This document shows positions 15,213-22,615 of a DNA stretch of 27,748 bases, in pieces. The number at the start of each line of letters is the position of its first letter. Position 1 is the first letter of the stretch. Source of the DNA: a bacterium (GTDB lineage: Bacteria; Chloroflexota; Dormibacteria; UBA8260; Bog-877). The notes under the pieces were generated by a model. It was not told the DNA's origin. It worked only from the letters and a program-made list of their open reading frames with translations, and searched no databases. Both the position numbers and the translations under genes were made by a program. The stretch covers positions 1 through 27,748 of the forward strand of contig JAKAWF010000011.1 of NCBI GenBank assembly GCA_021817025.1, in the 5' to 3' direction.

Positions 15213-15545
15213 TCAGGCCTCGCTGTCGGGGTTGACCGCGGGCCCGAATGGCCGCGGCGGAGCAGTCGCCGTCGTCTCGGGCGGCGGCAGCAACAGGTAG
15301 ACCGCCAGCGCCACCAGCGCCAGCCCGGCCATCAGGAGCGCCATCACCCCGACCCCACCGCCCAGGGTCGCCCCCCAGCTGCCGTTGAGTGCGGCCACCT
15401 CGGAGATCAGGCTGGCGCCGATGGCAAGTCCAACCACCAGGAGCGGCCAGCTACGTGCCGACCATGCCAGCTGCAACGCGGCCACCGCCGCCCAGCAGCC
15501 GACCAACGCCAGCACCAGCAAGAACGCCTCCACCGGCCATGCCAT
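15213..15545 (-). CDS. Small membrane protein of unknown family (3 helices, acidic/proline tail)
   Basis: A 110-residue protein with three hydrophobic segments (about 5-27, 32-49, 62-87) and a Pro-rich hydrophilic C-terminal tail (88-110). The spacing of helices recalls NuoK or MnhC-type subunits, but no NuoK residue such as the TM2 Glu is present in register, so I do not assign it. The ATG at 15545 shares a nucleotide with the mnmA stop (TAATG). The next gene starts 2 nt after its stop. No signal-peptide cleavage site is evident. Confidence 0.65.
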   Translation of the reverse strand: MAWPVEAFLLVLALVGCWAAVAALQLAWSARSWPLLVVGLAIGASLISEVAALNGSWGATLGGGVGVMALLMAGLALVALAVYLLLPPPETTATAPPRPFGPAVNPDSEA

Positions 15546-16702
15546 TACGCCATCTCTTCCTTGTTGGACTCGGCCACTTCCCCGCCCGCCACTACGCGAT
15601 CACCATCGTAGAGGACCAGCGACTGTCCCGGGGCCACGCCGACCTGCGGCTCGGCGAAGGCGACGCGCGCCGCCCGTGCGCCCCTTGGGTGCCAGATGGC
15701 CGCGACGGGGCGACCATGCGCCCTCAGCTGGGCCCGGCCGGCGATGGGCCCAGGGGCGGTGGGACCCTCCGGGTAGACGCACCTGGTCACCGTGCAGCCC
15801 GCCCTCAGCAGCGCCCGCCAGGGCCCCACCACGATGGAGTTTTGAGCGCGCCTCAACTCGACTACGTAAACCGGCTCGGAGTCCGGTCTGGTCACCTCCA
15901 GTCCCAAGCCCTGACGCTGCCCCACGGTGTAGAAGGGCAGGCCCCGGTGAGTTCCCACCTGGTCCCCCTCAGGACCGATGATCGGGCCGGGGGAGAAGCT
16001 TCCCGCCAGCTCCTCCTCCAGCACCGAGCGATGGTCGCCACCGCCCACGAAGCAGAGCTCCTGCGAGTCCGGCTTGTGGGCCACGGCCAGTCCGAGCTCC
16101 TCGGCCAGCTGGCGCACCCTCGTCTTCTCCAAGCGGCCCAAGGGGAACACGGAGCGGGCGAGGACGTCCTGGTCGCAGCGGTAGAGGGTGTAGGACTGGT
16201 CCTTGCGGGAGTCCCGGGCGCGATGCAACCTGAAGATCCCATCCGCACCCGGCCTCAGGTCCGCGTAATGGCCGGTGGCGAGGTGGGTGGCTCCGACCGC
16301 CGCGACGCGGCGCAGCAGCTCCGCGAACTTGACCGTCTCGTTGCAGCGGACGCACGGGTTCGGGGTCCTCCCGATCCGGTACTCGGCGATGAAGTCCGCC
16401 ACCACGGTGGCCTGGAAGAGATCCCGCATGTTGAGCACGTAATGCGCTATTCCCAAGCGACCGCAGACCCGACGGGCATCCTCCACGGCATCCACCGAGC
16501 AGCAGCCGCCCTCACCCAGCTCCATCGCCTCAGTACCCCACAGGCGCATGGTCACTCCAATGGTCTCGAGGCCGGCGGCGGCACACAGCGCGGCCGCGAC
16601 CGAGCTGTCCACGCCCCCGCTCATGGCGACCGCCACGACGGCCCCCTGAGGTACGCGGGAGCGCACCGACTGCAGTTCGTCCTGGGCCGGGCCGACCGAC
16701 AT
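15545..16702 (-). CDS. mnmA: tRNA-specific 2-thiouridylase MnmA
   Basis: Cytosolic ATP-dependent enzyme that thiolates U34 of Lys, Glu and Gln tRNAs. From ATG 16702 (385 residues) the protein has the PP-loop SGGVDSS (28-34), GEGGCCSVDAVEDAR, GRTPNPCVRCN with the catalytic Cys120, ATGHYADL, KDQSYTLY, and SQELCFVG with the second catalytic Cys217. These are followed by the GPIIGPEGDQVGTHRGLPFYTVGQRQGLG region and the C-terminal beta-barrel. The frame remains open to TTG 16765; ATG 16702 has GAGG immediately adjacent rather than spaced, so the start is uncertain by a few codons. It lies downstream of a sulfur-carrier-like gene, which may be relevant to sulfur supply, though MnmA usually takes sulfur from IscS/Tus relays. 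Confidence 0.94.
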   Translation of the reverse strand: MSVGPAQDELQSVRSRVPQGAVVAVAMSGGVDSSVAAALCAAAGLETIGVTMRLWGTEAMELGEGGCCSVDAVEDARRVCGRLGIAHYVLNMRDLFQATVVADFIAEYRIGRTPNPCVRCNETVKFAELLRRVAAVGATHLATGHYADLRPGADGIFRLHRARDSRKDQSYTLYRCDQDVLARSVFPLGRLEKTRVRQLAEELGLAVAHKPDSQELCFVGGGDHRSVLEEELAGSFSPGPIIGPEGDQVGTHRGLPFYTVGQRQGLGLEVTRPDSEPVYVVELRRAQNSIVVGPWRALLRAGCTVTRCVYPEGPTAPGPIAGRAQLRAHGRPVAAIWHPRGARAARVAFAEPQVGVAPGQSLVLYDGDRVVAGGEVAESNKEEMA

Positions 16703-16848
16703 CCTCGCAGCTGAAGTGCGCAGGCCAAGCACGGCTAGCGGAGCTGGGGCCGGAACTATGCCCAACCAGCACCCCCGGCGTCGCCCAGATCGGACTGGCC
16801 AAGCTCAACGCACTTGCCCACAAGCGCGTGCCCCAAGACCGCGCTCAA

Positions 16849-17145
16849 TCAGCCGAGGCGACGGGTGGAGCCACCCCCAGCCACCGCCGGCACGATGCTG
16901 AGGTCGTCGCCGCTGCTCAGCGCGGCCTCCAACCCTCCCGCGCCGCGAATGTCCTCGTCGTTGCGATAGACGTTCACGAAGTGCCGAAGAGCGCCGGACG
17001 CTTCGAAGAGACGGGACTCGAAGCCCGGGTACTGATGGTCCAGGTTGTGCAGGGCCTCCCCCACCGTGCTCCCCTCTACCTCCACTTCGGAAGCCCCTCC
17101 GGTCAGCTGGCGAAGTGGGCTCGGAACTCGAATCTTCACGCGCAA
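16849..17145 (-). CDS. CysO/MoaD/ThiS-type sulfur carrier protein with C-terminal extension
   Basis: A 98-residue beta-grasp protein. MRVKIRVPSPLRQLTGGASE, the VNVYRNDEDIR segment (58-67) and DDLSIVPAVAGG (80-91) closely follow the CysO subgroup, which carries thiocarboxylate sulfur on its terminal Gly for cysteine synthesis. Those proteins end at GG; here seven residues follow (G92-STRRLG), so the thiocarboxylate could form only after trimming, as for QbsE processed by a JAMM protease. No such protease gene is in the window. The TTG start has GAGGAGG 5 nt upstream and overlaps the upstream gene by 10 nt; GTG 17139 is an alternative with a 4-nt overlap. MoaD or a tRNA-thiolation donor are other options. 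Confidence 0.82.
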   Translation of the reverse strand: MRVKIRVPSPLRQLTGGASEVEVEGSTVGEALHNLDHQYPGFESRLFEASGALRHFVNVYRNDEDIRGAGGLEAALSSGDDLSIVPAVAGGGSTRRLG

Positions 17146-18371
17146 GGCATCCTCCTCATAACCGCTTCCAGTATATGGGAGCGCACCAGCTCGGCCCCCG
17201 CCCGTTCCCCACTCAGGATCGCGCCCTCGACTGTGGGACTCACCAGGTAGTCACCGGCCAGGACGACCGATCCGACCAGGTGCCCGGGCTGCAGAGCGGC
17301 CAGCCGACGGAAGTGGCCCGGCGCGAACAGAGTCACGGCGCTCTCCCAGTAGCGGCCAGCCTCCGAGAGGTGGGGGCGGCTCCCCAGGGCCGGCAGCAGG
17401 CCCTGGGCGAGGCCGGTCATCTGTTTGGATATCGCCTCGCCGGCTCCGGGCTGGACGGTGGCAGCCGCCTCTCCGTAGGCTGCCGCCGCCACCCGGATGA
17501 CCGCCTGGCGGCGCGCCGCGCCCAGCACCATCCGCGGCTCTGAGGCCGCGCATCGCACGATCTGGGCCGGGTCGCCCGCGGCAGCGGGCAACTCCCACCA
17601 CGCCCTGGTCACCCTCGAGTGGCGAATCTCGCGCAGAAAGGATGCGATCCCGGGCGACGTCCCGGCGAGTCGCGCCGCCTCCCAGGGAGGGGTTGCTATC
17701 ACCGCGGCCCGGCAGGAGACGGCTGCCCCCGCAGCCAGCTCCAAGACCACGCCGTCGGAGGCGGAATGGACGCTCCGGACATCGCCGGACGCACCCAGGC
17801 GGATGTCCAGGTTGCGGGCCATCTCCACGGGCAGGCGCTCGAGGCCCCCCCGCAGCACGCGCGGCCGCGCCCGGAGATAGAGACGACCGGCCTGGAACAG
17901 CAGCACCTGGCTCAGCTGCTCCAGGGAGCAGAAGGCGTTCCACTCGAAGGCCGGGCGCAGCGCCGCAGTCACGAAGTCGGGTTGAAGGTGGCGGGCCGCG
18001 TACTCGGCGATCGAGGCGGTGTCGAGGGGGGAGGCCAGCTCCGGCCGCGAGCAGTCCAGGTGCCGCCACCAACGGGCCACCCCCAACCCCGAGCGGGCGA
18101 CCCCGGGCAGATCGCGGACCCGCAGCGGGAGCGCTCCGACCCCGGACGCCGGCTGGAGATCCGCGAGCAGCCCGTATCGCTGCAGCCAATGCTGGGTGCG
18201 CTCGTAATAGGACCAGACGTGACTGGCGCCCGCGTCGACGCGGCTGCCGCCCAGGTCCACGGTCAGGACGCGCCCGCCCACCCGCGACTCCCGCTCCAAG
18301 ACCGTCACGGCAAGGCCCGCGTCCGCGAGCAGGCACGCCGCCGCCAGACCGGCCATCCCGGCGCCCACCAC
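17136..18371 (-). CDS. FAD-dependent amine oxidase/protoporphyrinogen oxidase-like protein
   Basis: A 411-residue flavoprotein of the NAD(P)-binding/flavin amine oxidase superfamily. The N-terminus is the dinucleotide fold VGAGMAGLAAACLLADAG with LERESRVGGRV after it, and the C-terminus is the FAD-closing motif AGDYLVSPTVEGAILSGERAG. Between them lie the long substrate domain and an AVIATPPWEAARL segment typical of the family. The first residue shown is a GTG; most relatives have four to eight more residues before VVGAG, and the frame extends upstream without an ATG, GTG or TTG in a good place, so the true start is unsure. Substrate unknown; neighbours (YbjQ, sulfur carrier) give no clear clue. 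Confidence 0.82.
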   Translation of the reverse strand: MVGAGMAGLAAACLLADAGLAVTVLERESRVGGRVLTVDLGGSRVDAGASHVWSYYERTQHWLQRYGLLADLQPASGVGALPLRVRDLPGVARSGLGVARWWRHLDCSRPELASPLDTASIAEYAARHLQPDFVTAALRPAFEWNAFCSLEQLSQVLLFQAGRLYLRARPRVLRGGLERLPVEMARNLDIRLGASGDVRSVHSASDGVVLELAAGAAVSCRAAVIATPPWEAARLAGTSPGIASFLREIRHSRVTRAWWELPAAAGDPAQIVRCAASEPRMVLGAARRQAVIRVAAAAYGEAAATVQPGAGEAISKQMTGLAQGLLPALGSRPHLSEAGRYWESAVTLFAPGHFRRLAALQPGHLVGSVVLAGDYLVSPTVEGAILSGERAGAELVRSHILEAVMRRMPCA

Positions 18372-18420
18372 CGCGACCCGGGACTGAACTCCCCTGGAGG
18401 TGTGGCCTGGGAGCGAAGGT

Positions 18421-18822
18421 TCAGGCAGAAGGGGGCTGCGCCGGGGGCGTGTCCTGGGTCTGAGGGACGATCACCACCGCGGTCCCATAGGCGAGGATCT
18501 CACTCACCCCCTGGGCCAACTCGTTGGAGTCGTAGCGCATCGCGATGACCGCGTTGCCGCCCAGGGCGGCGGCGTGCTCGATCATGAGATCGTAGGCCTC
18601 CTGGCGAGCGTGGTCGCTCATCTTCATGAAGACCGTCTGCCGGCCGCCCACAAACTGCTGGAAGCCAGCCCCGAGATTCCCGACCACCGACCGGGAGCGG
18701 ATCATCAGACCTCTCACCACCCCCAGCTGGCGGACCACCTTGTAGCCATCGAAACCGGTCCCGGTGGTAACCCACAGCGGGGGCGGCGTATGCCCGGTCT
18801 CCGGCTCTGGCTGGTAGCTCAC
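18421..18822 (-). CDS. YbjQ/UPF0145 family protein
   Basis: A 133-residue protein of the YbjQ (UPF0145, putative heavy-metal-binding) family. It is recognised by VTTGTGFDGYKVVRQLGVVRG, then VVGNLGAGFQQFVGGRQTVF, and by HARQEAYDLMIEHAAALGGNAVIAMRYDS, split here only by description. The family is about 105 residues; the extra length is a hydrophilic N-terminal lead and a Pro/Gln-rich C-terminal tail. The start GTG 18822 has no Shine-Dalgarno but TACACT lies 6 nt upstream, suggesting leaderless translation; the open frame upstream to 19110 overlaps the next gene and is not credible. The biochemical role is unknown; YbjQ proteins form pentameric rings by published structures. Confidence 0.85.
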   Translation of the reverse strand: MSYQPEPETGHTPPPLWVTTGTGFDGYKVVRQLGVVRGLMIRSRSVVGNLGAGFQQFVGGRQTVFMKMSDHARQEAYDLMIEHAAALGGNAVIAMRYDSNELAQGVSEILAYGTAVVIVPQTQDTPPAQPPSA

Positions 18823-18828
18823 AGCGCC

Positions 18829-18834
18829 AGTGTA
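18829..18834 (-). promoter_or_regulatory. Leaderless-type -10 box for the ybjQ-like gene
   Basis: TACACT on the minus strand fits TANNNT and sits exactly 6 nt before the GTG start, the spacing expected when transcription begins at the start codon. No Shine-Dalgarno is present and the -35 region is not recognisable. This may be the promoter of the whole downstream minus-strand run. Confidence 0.45.
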
Positions 18835-18904
18835 AGCACTTCGCGCGCAGTCCGACGGTGGGCCTCTGGGCGGGCCCGGCTCGACCCAGGGTCTGCTGGA
18901 ACCA

Positions 18905-18970
18905 GGCCCCGGGCCCAGACTGACCAGGAGACGGAGGGTGTCGGCCCGGGCCCCGCCGCAGCCCGGGGCC
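18905..18970 (-). terminator. GC-rich inverted repeat after the Nudix-like gene
   Basis: GGCCCCGGGC (18905-18914) and GCCCGGGGCC (18961-18970) are exact inverted repeats, with a partly matching GGCCCGGGCCCC (18943-18954) between them offering an alternative hairpin. The element begins directly after the stop of the Nudix-like gene. It lacks a T-run, so any termination would be unusual or Rho-dependent. Confidence 0.3.
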
Positions 18971-19672
18971 TCAGCGGCGATCAGCCAGCCCGTGGAGGGC
19001 CGGGAGGTCGATCTCCAGGGCCTCCGCGGGCGCTTCCTCCAGCTCTCCCGCGAGGATGGCGTCGTACACGAACTGCGACCAGGTCTCCATCTCCAGATAG
19101 AAGACGCCAAGATCTCCCAGAGCCGTCATCCGGCCCTCCAGCTTGTCACGCTCGCGCACCTCCACCTCGGCGCCGCTGGCGTCGACCATGATCAGGACGC
19201 CGAGGTGCACCTGCCCCACCGCGCCCGCGTCGTCCTTGAGCAGGCCCACCGCCCGGCCGGCCAGATCGCGGTCGCAGACGACCTCCTCCGCCCATTCGCG
19301 CCGGGCGCCGAGCCCCAGCGCCTGATGAAGGTCGCCGTCGGTGGCGTTGATGTGACCGCCAACTCCGATCGTCACCTGACCCCGGAGCCTCCGCTCGCTG
19401 CCGGCCTGCAGGCGGCGCATGGCCAGCACCCTGTCGTCCGATCTGACCACCAGGTGCGGGATGACCTGCTGCCATTCGGGGAGGCTCTCGACCTCCGAGC
19501 GCGGTCTGAACTCACCGGCGCTGCGGATTGACTGCAACAGCTGGGGAACCCCGCCCCGGCGCAGGCCATGCCACGAGCCTCCGGCAAGGGCCAGCGCGCG
19601 CGGTACCACCAGCACCAGCTCGCGGCCCGCGAGCCGCGGTACCGCCGGCGTCGAAGCCGCCGAAGATGGCAT
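18971..19672 (-). CDS. Nudix-like predicted phosphoesterase
   Basis: A 233-residue protein resembling the group described as predicted MutT-family phosphoesterases (COG4112-like, by memory). Features are an N-terminal VLVVPRALALAGGSWHG, then WQQVIPHLVVRSDDRVLAMRR, GQVTIGVGGHINATDG and ARREWAEEVV. The last two stand where a Nudix box would be, with HIN-DG and REWAEE in place of the exact GX5EX7REUXEEXGU spacing. The C-terminal half includes HLGVLIMVDA and METWSQFVYDAI. ATG 19672 is preferred over in-frame ATGs up to 19777 because those overlap the divergent gene, and TATGCT lies 8 nt before it. Substrate unknown. Confidence 0.75.
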   Translation of the reverse strand: MPSSAASTPAVPRLAGRELVLVVPRALALAGGSWHGLRRGGVPQLLQSIRSAGEFRPRSEVESLPEWQQVIPHLVVRSDDRVLAMRRLQAGSERRLRGQVTIGVGGHINATDGDLHQALGLGARREWAEEVVCDRDLAGRAVGLLKDDAGAVGQVHLGVLIMVDASGAEVEVRERDKLEGRMTALGDLGVFYLEMETWSQFVYDAILAGELEEAPAEALEIDLPALHGLADRR

Positions 19673-19680
19673 CGCCAGAG

Positions 19681-19686
19681 AGCATA
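19681..19686 (-). promoter_or_regulatory. Leaderless-type -10 box for the Nudix-like gene
   Basis: TATGCT on the minus strand (19686-19681) fits TANNNT, 8 nt before ATG 19672. No ribosome binding site precedes that ATG. Only 40 nt separate the two divergent start codons. Confidence 0.4.
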
Positions 19687-19699
19687 GTGACGCTTGCCG

Positions 19700-19705
19700 T
19701 AACCT
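19700..19705 (+). promoter_or_regulatory. Leaderless-type -10 box for the FAD oxidoreductase gene
   Basis: TAACCT lies 7 nt before ATG 19713, the same hexamer and nearly the same spacing as before the aldolase gene at 6064. There is no Shine-Dalgarno. Confidence 0.5.
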
Positions 19706-19712
19706 GGCACCC

Positions 19713-20951
19713 ATGGCCGTCCCGGAGGTCCACTGCATCATCGGTGCCGGTCTCGCAGGCGGCCGGGCCGCCACCACCCTTAGGGAGCTGGGCTTCGACG
19801 GCCGGGTGATCCTGATCGGCGATGAGGCGGATCCTCCCTACGAGCGGCCACCGCTCTCCAAGGCCTACCTGCTCGGGCAGCTGCCGCGTCCCCGGCTCCT
19901 GCTCCGGCCCGAAGCGTATTACTCGGAGCACGACATCGAGCTGCGCCTTGACACCCGCGTCCTGGAGGTGCGCCCCCAGCAACACCTGCTGGGGCTGGAG
20001 GGCGGCGGGGACCTCCGCTACGACCGGCTCCTGATCGCCACTGGGTCGACGGCTCGGCGGCTGCCAGTACCGGGAGCCGGGCTGGCCGGCGTGTTGACCC
20101 TGACCACTGTCCAGGACGCCGACCACCTCCGCGCTCGCCTGGGGCTCCATCCTCGGGTCGTGGTGGTGGGCGCCGGATTCCTCGGCTGCGAGCTGGCGGC
20201 GGCGGCGAGGAGCCTGGGCTGTGAGGTGCATGTGGTCGAGCTCGGGGGAGCGCCCCTGCCCACCATGGGAGAGGAGGTGGGCCGCTTCGTGGTCGAGCTC
20301 CACCGCCAGCATGGAGTCAGCTTCTACTTCGGGCAGGCGCTGGCGGAGTTCCGGGGCGGCGGGCAGGTGGAGGAGGTCGTCCTGGATGACGGACACCGGC
20401 TGGCCTGTGACCTGGCGGTGGTCTGCGTGGGGGCGGCCCCCAACTCGCAACTGGCCCAAACCGCCGGCCTGGAGATGGCCGGTGGAATCGCGGTCGACAG
20501 CCACTGCCGCAGCTCCGACCCGGCTATCTTCGCGGCCGGCGACGTGGCCAGCTTCTGGCATCCCGGGCTGCGTCGGCGGCTGCGCCTGGAGCACTGGGAC
20601 AGCGCCCACCGCCAGGGAACCCACGCCGGCCGGGCCATGCTGGGGCGATCCGGGGAGTACAGTCCCCTCCCCTACTTCTGGTCCGAGCAGTACGGCGCCA
20701 TGATTCAGCAGGTGGGCCTGCTGGACCAGGGCCAGCAGGTGGTCATGCGCGGGAGCCCCGGCGAGGGGAGATTCTCCACCTTCCACCTGAGCGACGGCGT
20801 GGTGGTGGCCTGCGTGGCCGTGAACCGCTTCCCCGACCTGGCCGCCGCCAGGCGTCTGATCCCCGCCCGGGCCCGGGTCGAGCCCCGTCTCCTGGCCGAT
20901 CCGCTGACCGACCTCAAAGTGCTGGCGGCAGGCCTCCCATCGACTGACTAA
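19713..20951 (+). CDS. FAD/NAD(P)-dependent ferredoxin or rubredoxin reductase-type oxidoreductase
   Basis: A 412-residue two-dinucleotide-fold flavoprotein that would pass electrons from NAD(P)H through FAD to a small iron-sulfur partner. In order: FAD fold IIGAGLAGGRAA (9-20), PPYERPPLSKAYL (41-53) typical of the oxygenase-coupled ferredoxin reductases, LIATGS (107-112), NAD(P) fold VVVVGAGFLGCE (149-160), IFAAGDVA (272-279), then the reductase C-terminal domain with PYFWSEQYG. The start ATG 19713 is set by family length and the -10 box; the frame extends to 19419 through the divergent gene. No ferredoxin or dioxygenase gene adjoins, so the partner is unknown. Redox Cys pairs are absent, as expected. 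Confidence 0.88.
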   Translation: MAVPEVHCIIGAGLAGGRAATTLRELGFDGRVILIGDEADPPYERPPLSKAYLLGQLPRPRLLLRPEAYYSEHDIELRLDTRVLEVRPQQHLLGLEGGGDLRYDRLLIATGSTARRLPVPGAGLAGVLTLTTVQDADHLRARLGLHPRVVVVGAGFLGCELAAAARSLGCEVHVVELGGAPLPTMGEEVGRFVVELHRQHGVSFYFGQALAEFRGGGQVEEVVLDDGHRLACDLAVVCVGAAPNSQLAQTAGLEMAGGIAVDSHCRSSDPAIFAAGDVASFWHPGLRRRLRLEHWDSAHRQGTHAGRAMLGRSGEYSPLPYFWSEQYGAMIQQVGLLDQGQQVVMRGSPGEGRFSTFHLSDGVVVACVAVNRFPDLAAARRLIPARARVEPRLLADPLTDLKVLAAGLPSTD

Positions 20952-21045
20952 GCTGGGCGCGGCGGCCCATCATATGGACAGGATGTCCGAGATGACCGCG
21001 GCCAAGTACGCCCCAGAGGCCGATGCATTAGGACCACTTTGTCCG

Positions 21046-21051
21046 TAAGCT
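21046..21051 (+). promoter_or_regulatory. Possible -10 box for the fab operon
   Basis: TAAGCT lies 10 nt before the fabF GTG (21062), which has no Shine-Dalgarno, so the message would have a leader of only a few nucleotides. The palindrome CTTGCAAG (21050-21057) overlaps it. The -35 region is not convincing. Confidence 0.35.
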
Positions 21052-21061
21052 TGCAAGTAGC

Positions 21062-22321
21062 GTGAGCGACTCGATCAGGGTGGGCGTGGGGGTGGCGATC
21101 ACCGGAATGGGGCTTGTCACACCCATCGGAACCGGGATCGAGCAGGTTTGGGAGGGGCTGAGCACCGGCAGGTCCGGGATCGGGCCGATAACCCACTTCG
21201 ACGCCAGCGACTACCCCACCCGGATCGCCGGCGAGGTCCATGACTTCGATCCCGAGCGCTACATGGACCGCAAGACCGCCCGTCACGTGGCCCGCTACGG
21301 CCAGCTGGCCCTGGCCGCGGCTCGAATGGCAGTCGACGACTCCGGGCTCAAGCCGGAGTCGATGGATCCCGATGAGGTTGGGGTCGTGGTCAGCTCCGCC
21401 GCCGGCGGCATGGATGAGATCGAACGGGCGGACCACATGCTGATCGAGCGCGGCGTCAGCCGGATCAGCCCCTTCATGGCACCGATGATGATCACCGACA
21501 TGGCGGCCGGCCTGATCGCCATCGAGTTGCACGCCGGCGGTCCCAACTACGCGGTGGTGAGCGCCTGCGCCAGCAGCGCCCACGCGCTGGGTGATGCGGC
21601 CGAGGTCATCCGCCGCGGGGACGCGGTGGCGATGATCGCGGGCGGCGCCGAGGCCAGTCTCACCCCGCTCCTGATGGGGGCCTTCTGCCAGATGAGCGCC
21701 ATGAGCCGCCGCAACCAAGACCCCCAGGCCGCCTCGCGCCCATTCGACAGCCAGCGTGATGGCTTCGTGATGTCGGAGGGCGCGGTGGTCATGGTGCTGG
21801 AGGAGATGGAGCACGCCCGCCGGCGCGGAGCTCACATCTGGGGGGAGATCCTCGGGTCCGGCTCCAGCGCGGACATGTACCACTTCACCGCTCCTGACCC
21901 GGAGGGACGGGGAGCGGCGCGAGCGATGCGCGTGGCGCTCCGCAAGGCGGGCTTGGCCCCGGAGCGGGTGGGTTACATAAACGCCCACGGCACCTCCACC
22001 TCGCTCGGCGACATCGCCGAGACGCTGGCCATAAAGGAGGTGATGGGTGAGCACGCCGCCACGGTGGCTGTGAGTTCCACCAAGTCCATGACCGGCCACC
22101 TGCTGGGAGCTGCCGGGGCGATGGAGGCCGCCGCCTGCGTGCTGGCCATGGATCGCAGCCTGCTACCCCCCACCATCAATCTCGAACACCCCGATCCCCG
22201 ATGCGACCTCGACTACGTGCCCAACCGGGCCCGGCCGGCCGAGGTCCAGGTGGCCCTTTCGAACTCCTTCGGGTTCGGCGGGCACAACTCCTGCCTCGTC
22301 ATCGGCCGGGGCCCCGCTTAG
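21062..22321 (+). CDS. fabF: Beta-ketoacyl-ACP synthase II
   Basis: Elongation enzyme of type II fatty acid synthesis, condensing malonyl-ACP with acyl-ACP. The 419 residues match the family length. The active-site triad is visible: Cys169 in VVSACASSAHALGDA, His309 in NAHGTSTSLGD and His346 in KSMTGHLLGAAG; GFGGHNSCLV closes the protein. The start is GTG 21062, without a ribosome binding site. It is first in fabF-acpP-fabD-fabG, 21 nt before acpP. The common order in other bacteria is fabH-fabD-fabG-acpP-fabF; no fabH is in this window, so initiation must be encoded elsewhere. Confidence 0.95.
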   Translation: MSDSIRVGVGVAITGMGLVTPIGTGIEQVWEGLSTGRSGIGPITHFDASDYPTRIAGEVHDFDPERYMDRKTARHVARYGQLALAAARMAVDDSGLKPESMDPDEVGVVVSSAAGGMDEIERADHMLIERGVSRISPFMAPMMITDMAAGLIAIELHAGGPNYAVVSACASSAHALGDAAEVIRRGDAVAMIAGGAEASLTPLLMGAFCQMSAMSRRNQDPQAASRPFDSQRDGFVMSEGAVVMVLEEMEHARRRGAHIWGEILGSGSSADMYHFTAPDPEGRGAARAMRVALRKAGLAPERVGYINAHGTSTSLGDIAETLAIKEVMGEHAATVAVSSTKSMTGHLLGAAGAMEAAACVLAMDRSLLPPTINLEHPDPRCDLDYVPNRARPAEVQVALSNSFGFGGHNSCLVIGRGPA

Positions 22322-22342
22322 TCGCCTTGAGGAGACACGGAA

Positions 22343-22615
22343 GTGACTGACACAGCTGACGCCGCAACCGACGGCCCGCTCGACTTCGCTGAGCTGCAGC
22401 AGATAGCCAGCGAGATTCTGGGAGTCGACGCCGACCTCGTCCAGATGGACGTGAGCTTCGCCAAGGACCTGGCGGCGGACTCGCTGGACCTGGTCGAGCT
22501 GATCATGGCCGTCGAGGATCACTACCAGGTGACGCTCCCGCCCGAGGAGCTCGATCGCATGAAGCGGATCGGCGACCTCTGGGTCTACCTGCAGGAGAAG
22601 CGGGCCCCAAGTTGA
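22343..22615 (+). CDS. acpP: Acyl carrier protein
   Basis: A 90-residue acidic carrier protein that holds growing acyl chains on 4'-phosphopantetheine. Ser47 in ADSLDLVELIM is the attachment site, and helices before and after follow the ACP pattern (LQQIASEILGV, EDHYQVTLPPEEL). It is slightly longer than usual (about 77-85) because of a polar N-terminal lead (MTDTADAATDGPLD). The GTG start is preceded by GAGGAGA about 7 nt upstream, the strongest ribosome binding site in the operon, consistent with the large amounts of ACP cells need. Its stop overlaps the fabD start (TTGA). Confidence 0.95.
   Translation: MTDTADAATDGPLDFAELQQIASEILGVDADLVQMDVSFAKDLAADSLDLVELIMAVEDHYQVTLPPEELDRMKRIGDLWVYLQEKRAPS

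Noticed and set aside
20974..21048. 24-codon frame (starting MDRMSEMTAAKYAPEADALG) before fabF, possibly a leader peptide
   Set aside because: No ribosome binding site, no run of regulatory codons, no attenuator-like hairpins and no homology; chance is likely, though relatives could be checked for conservation.
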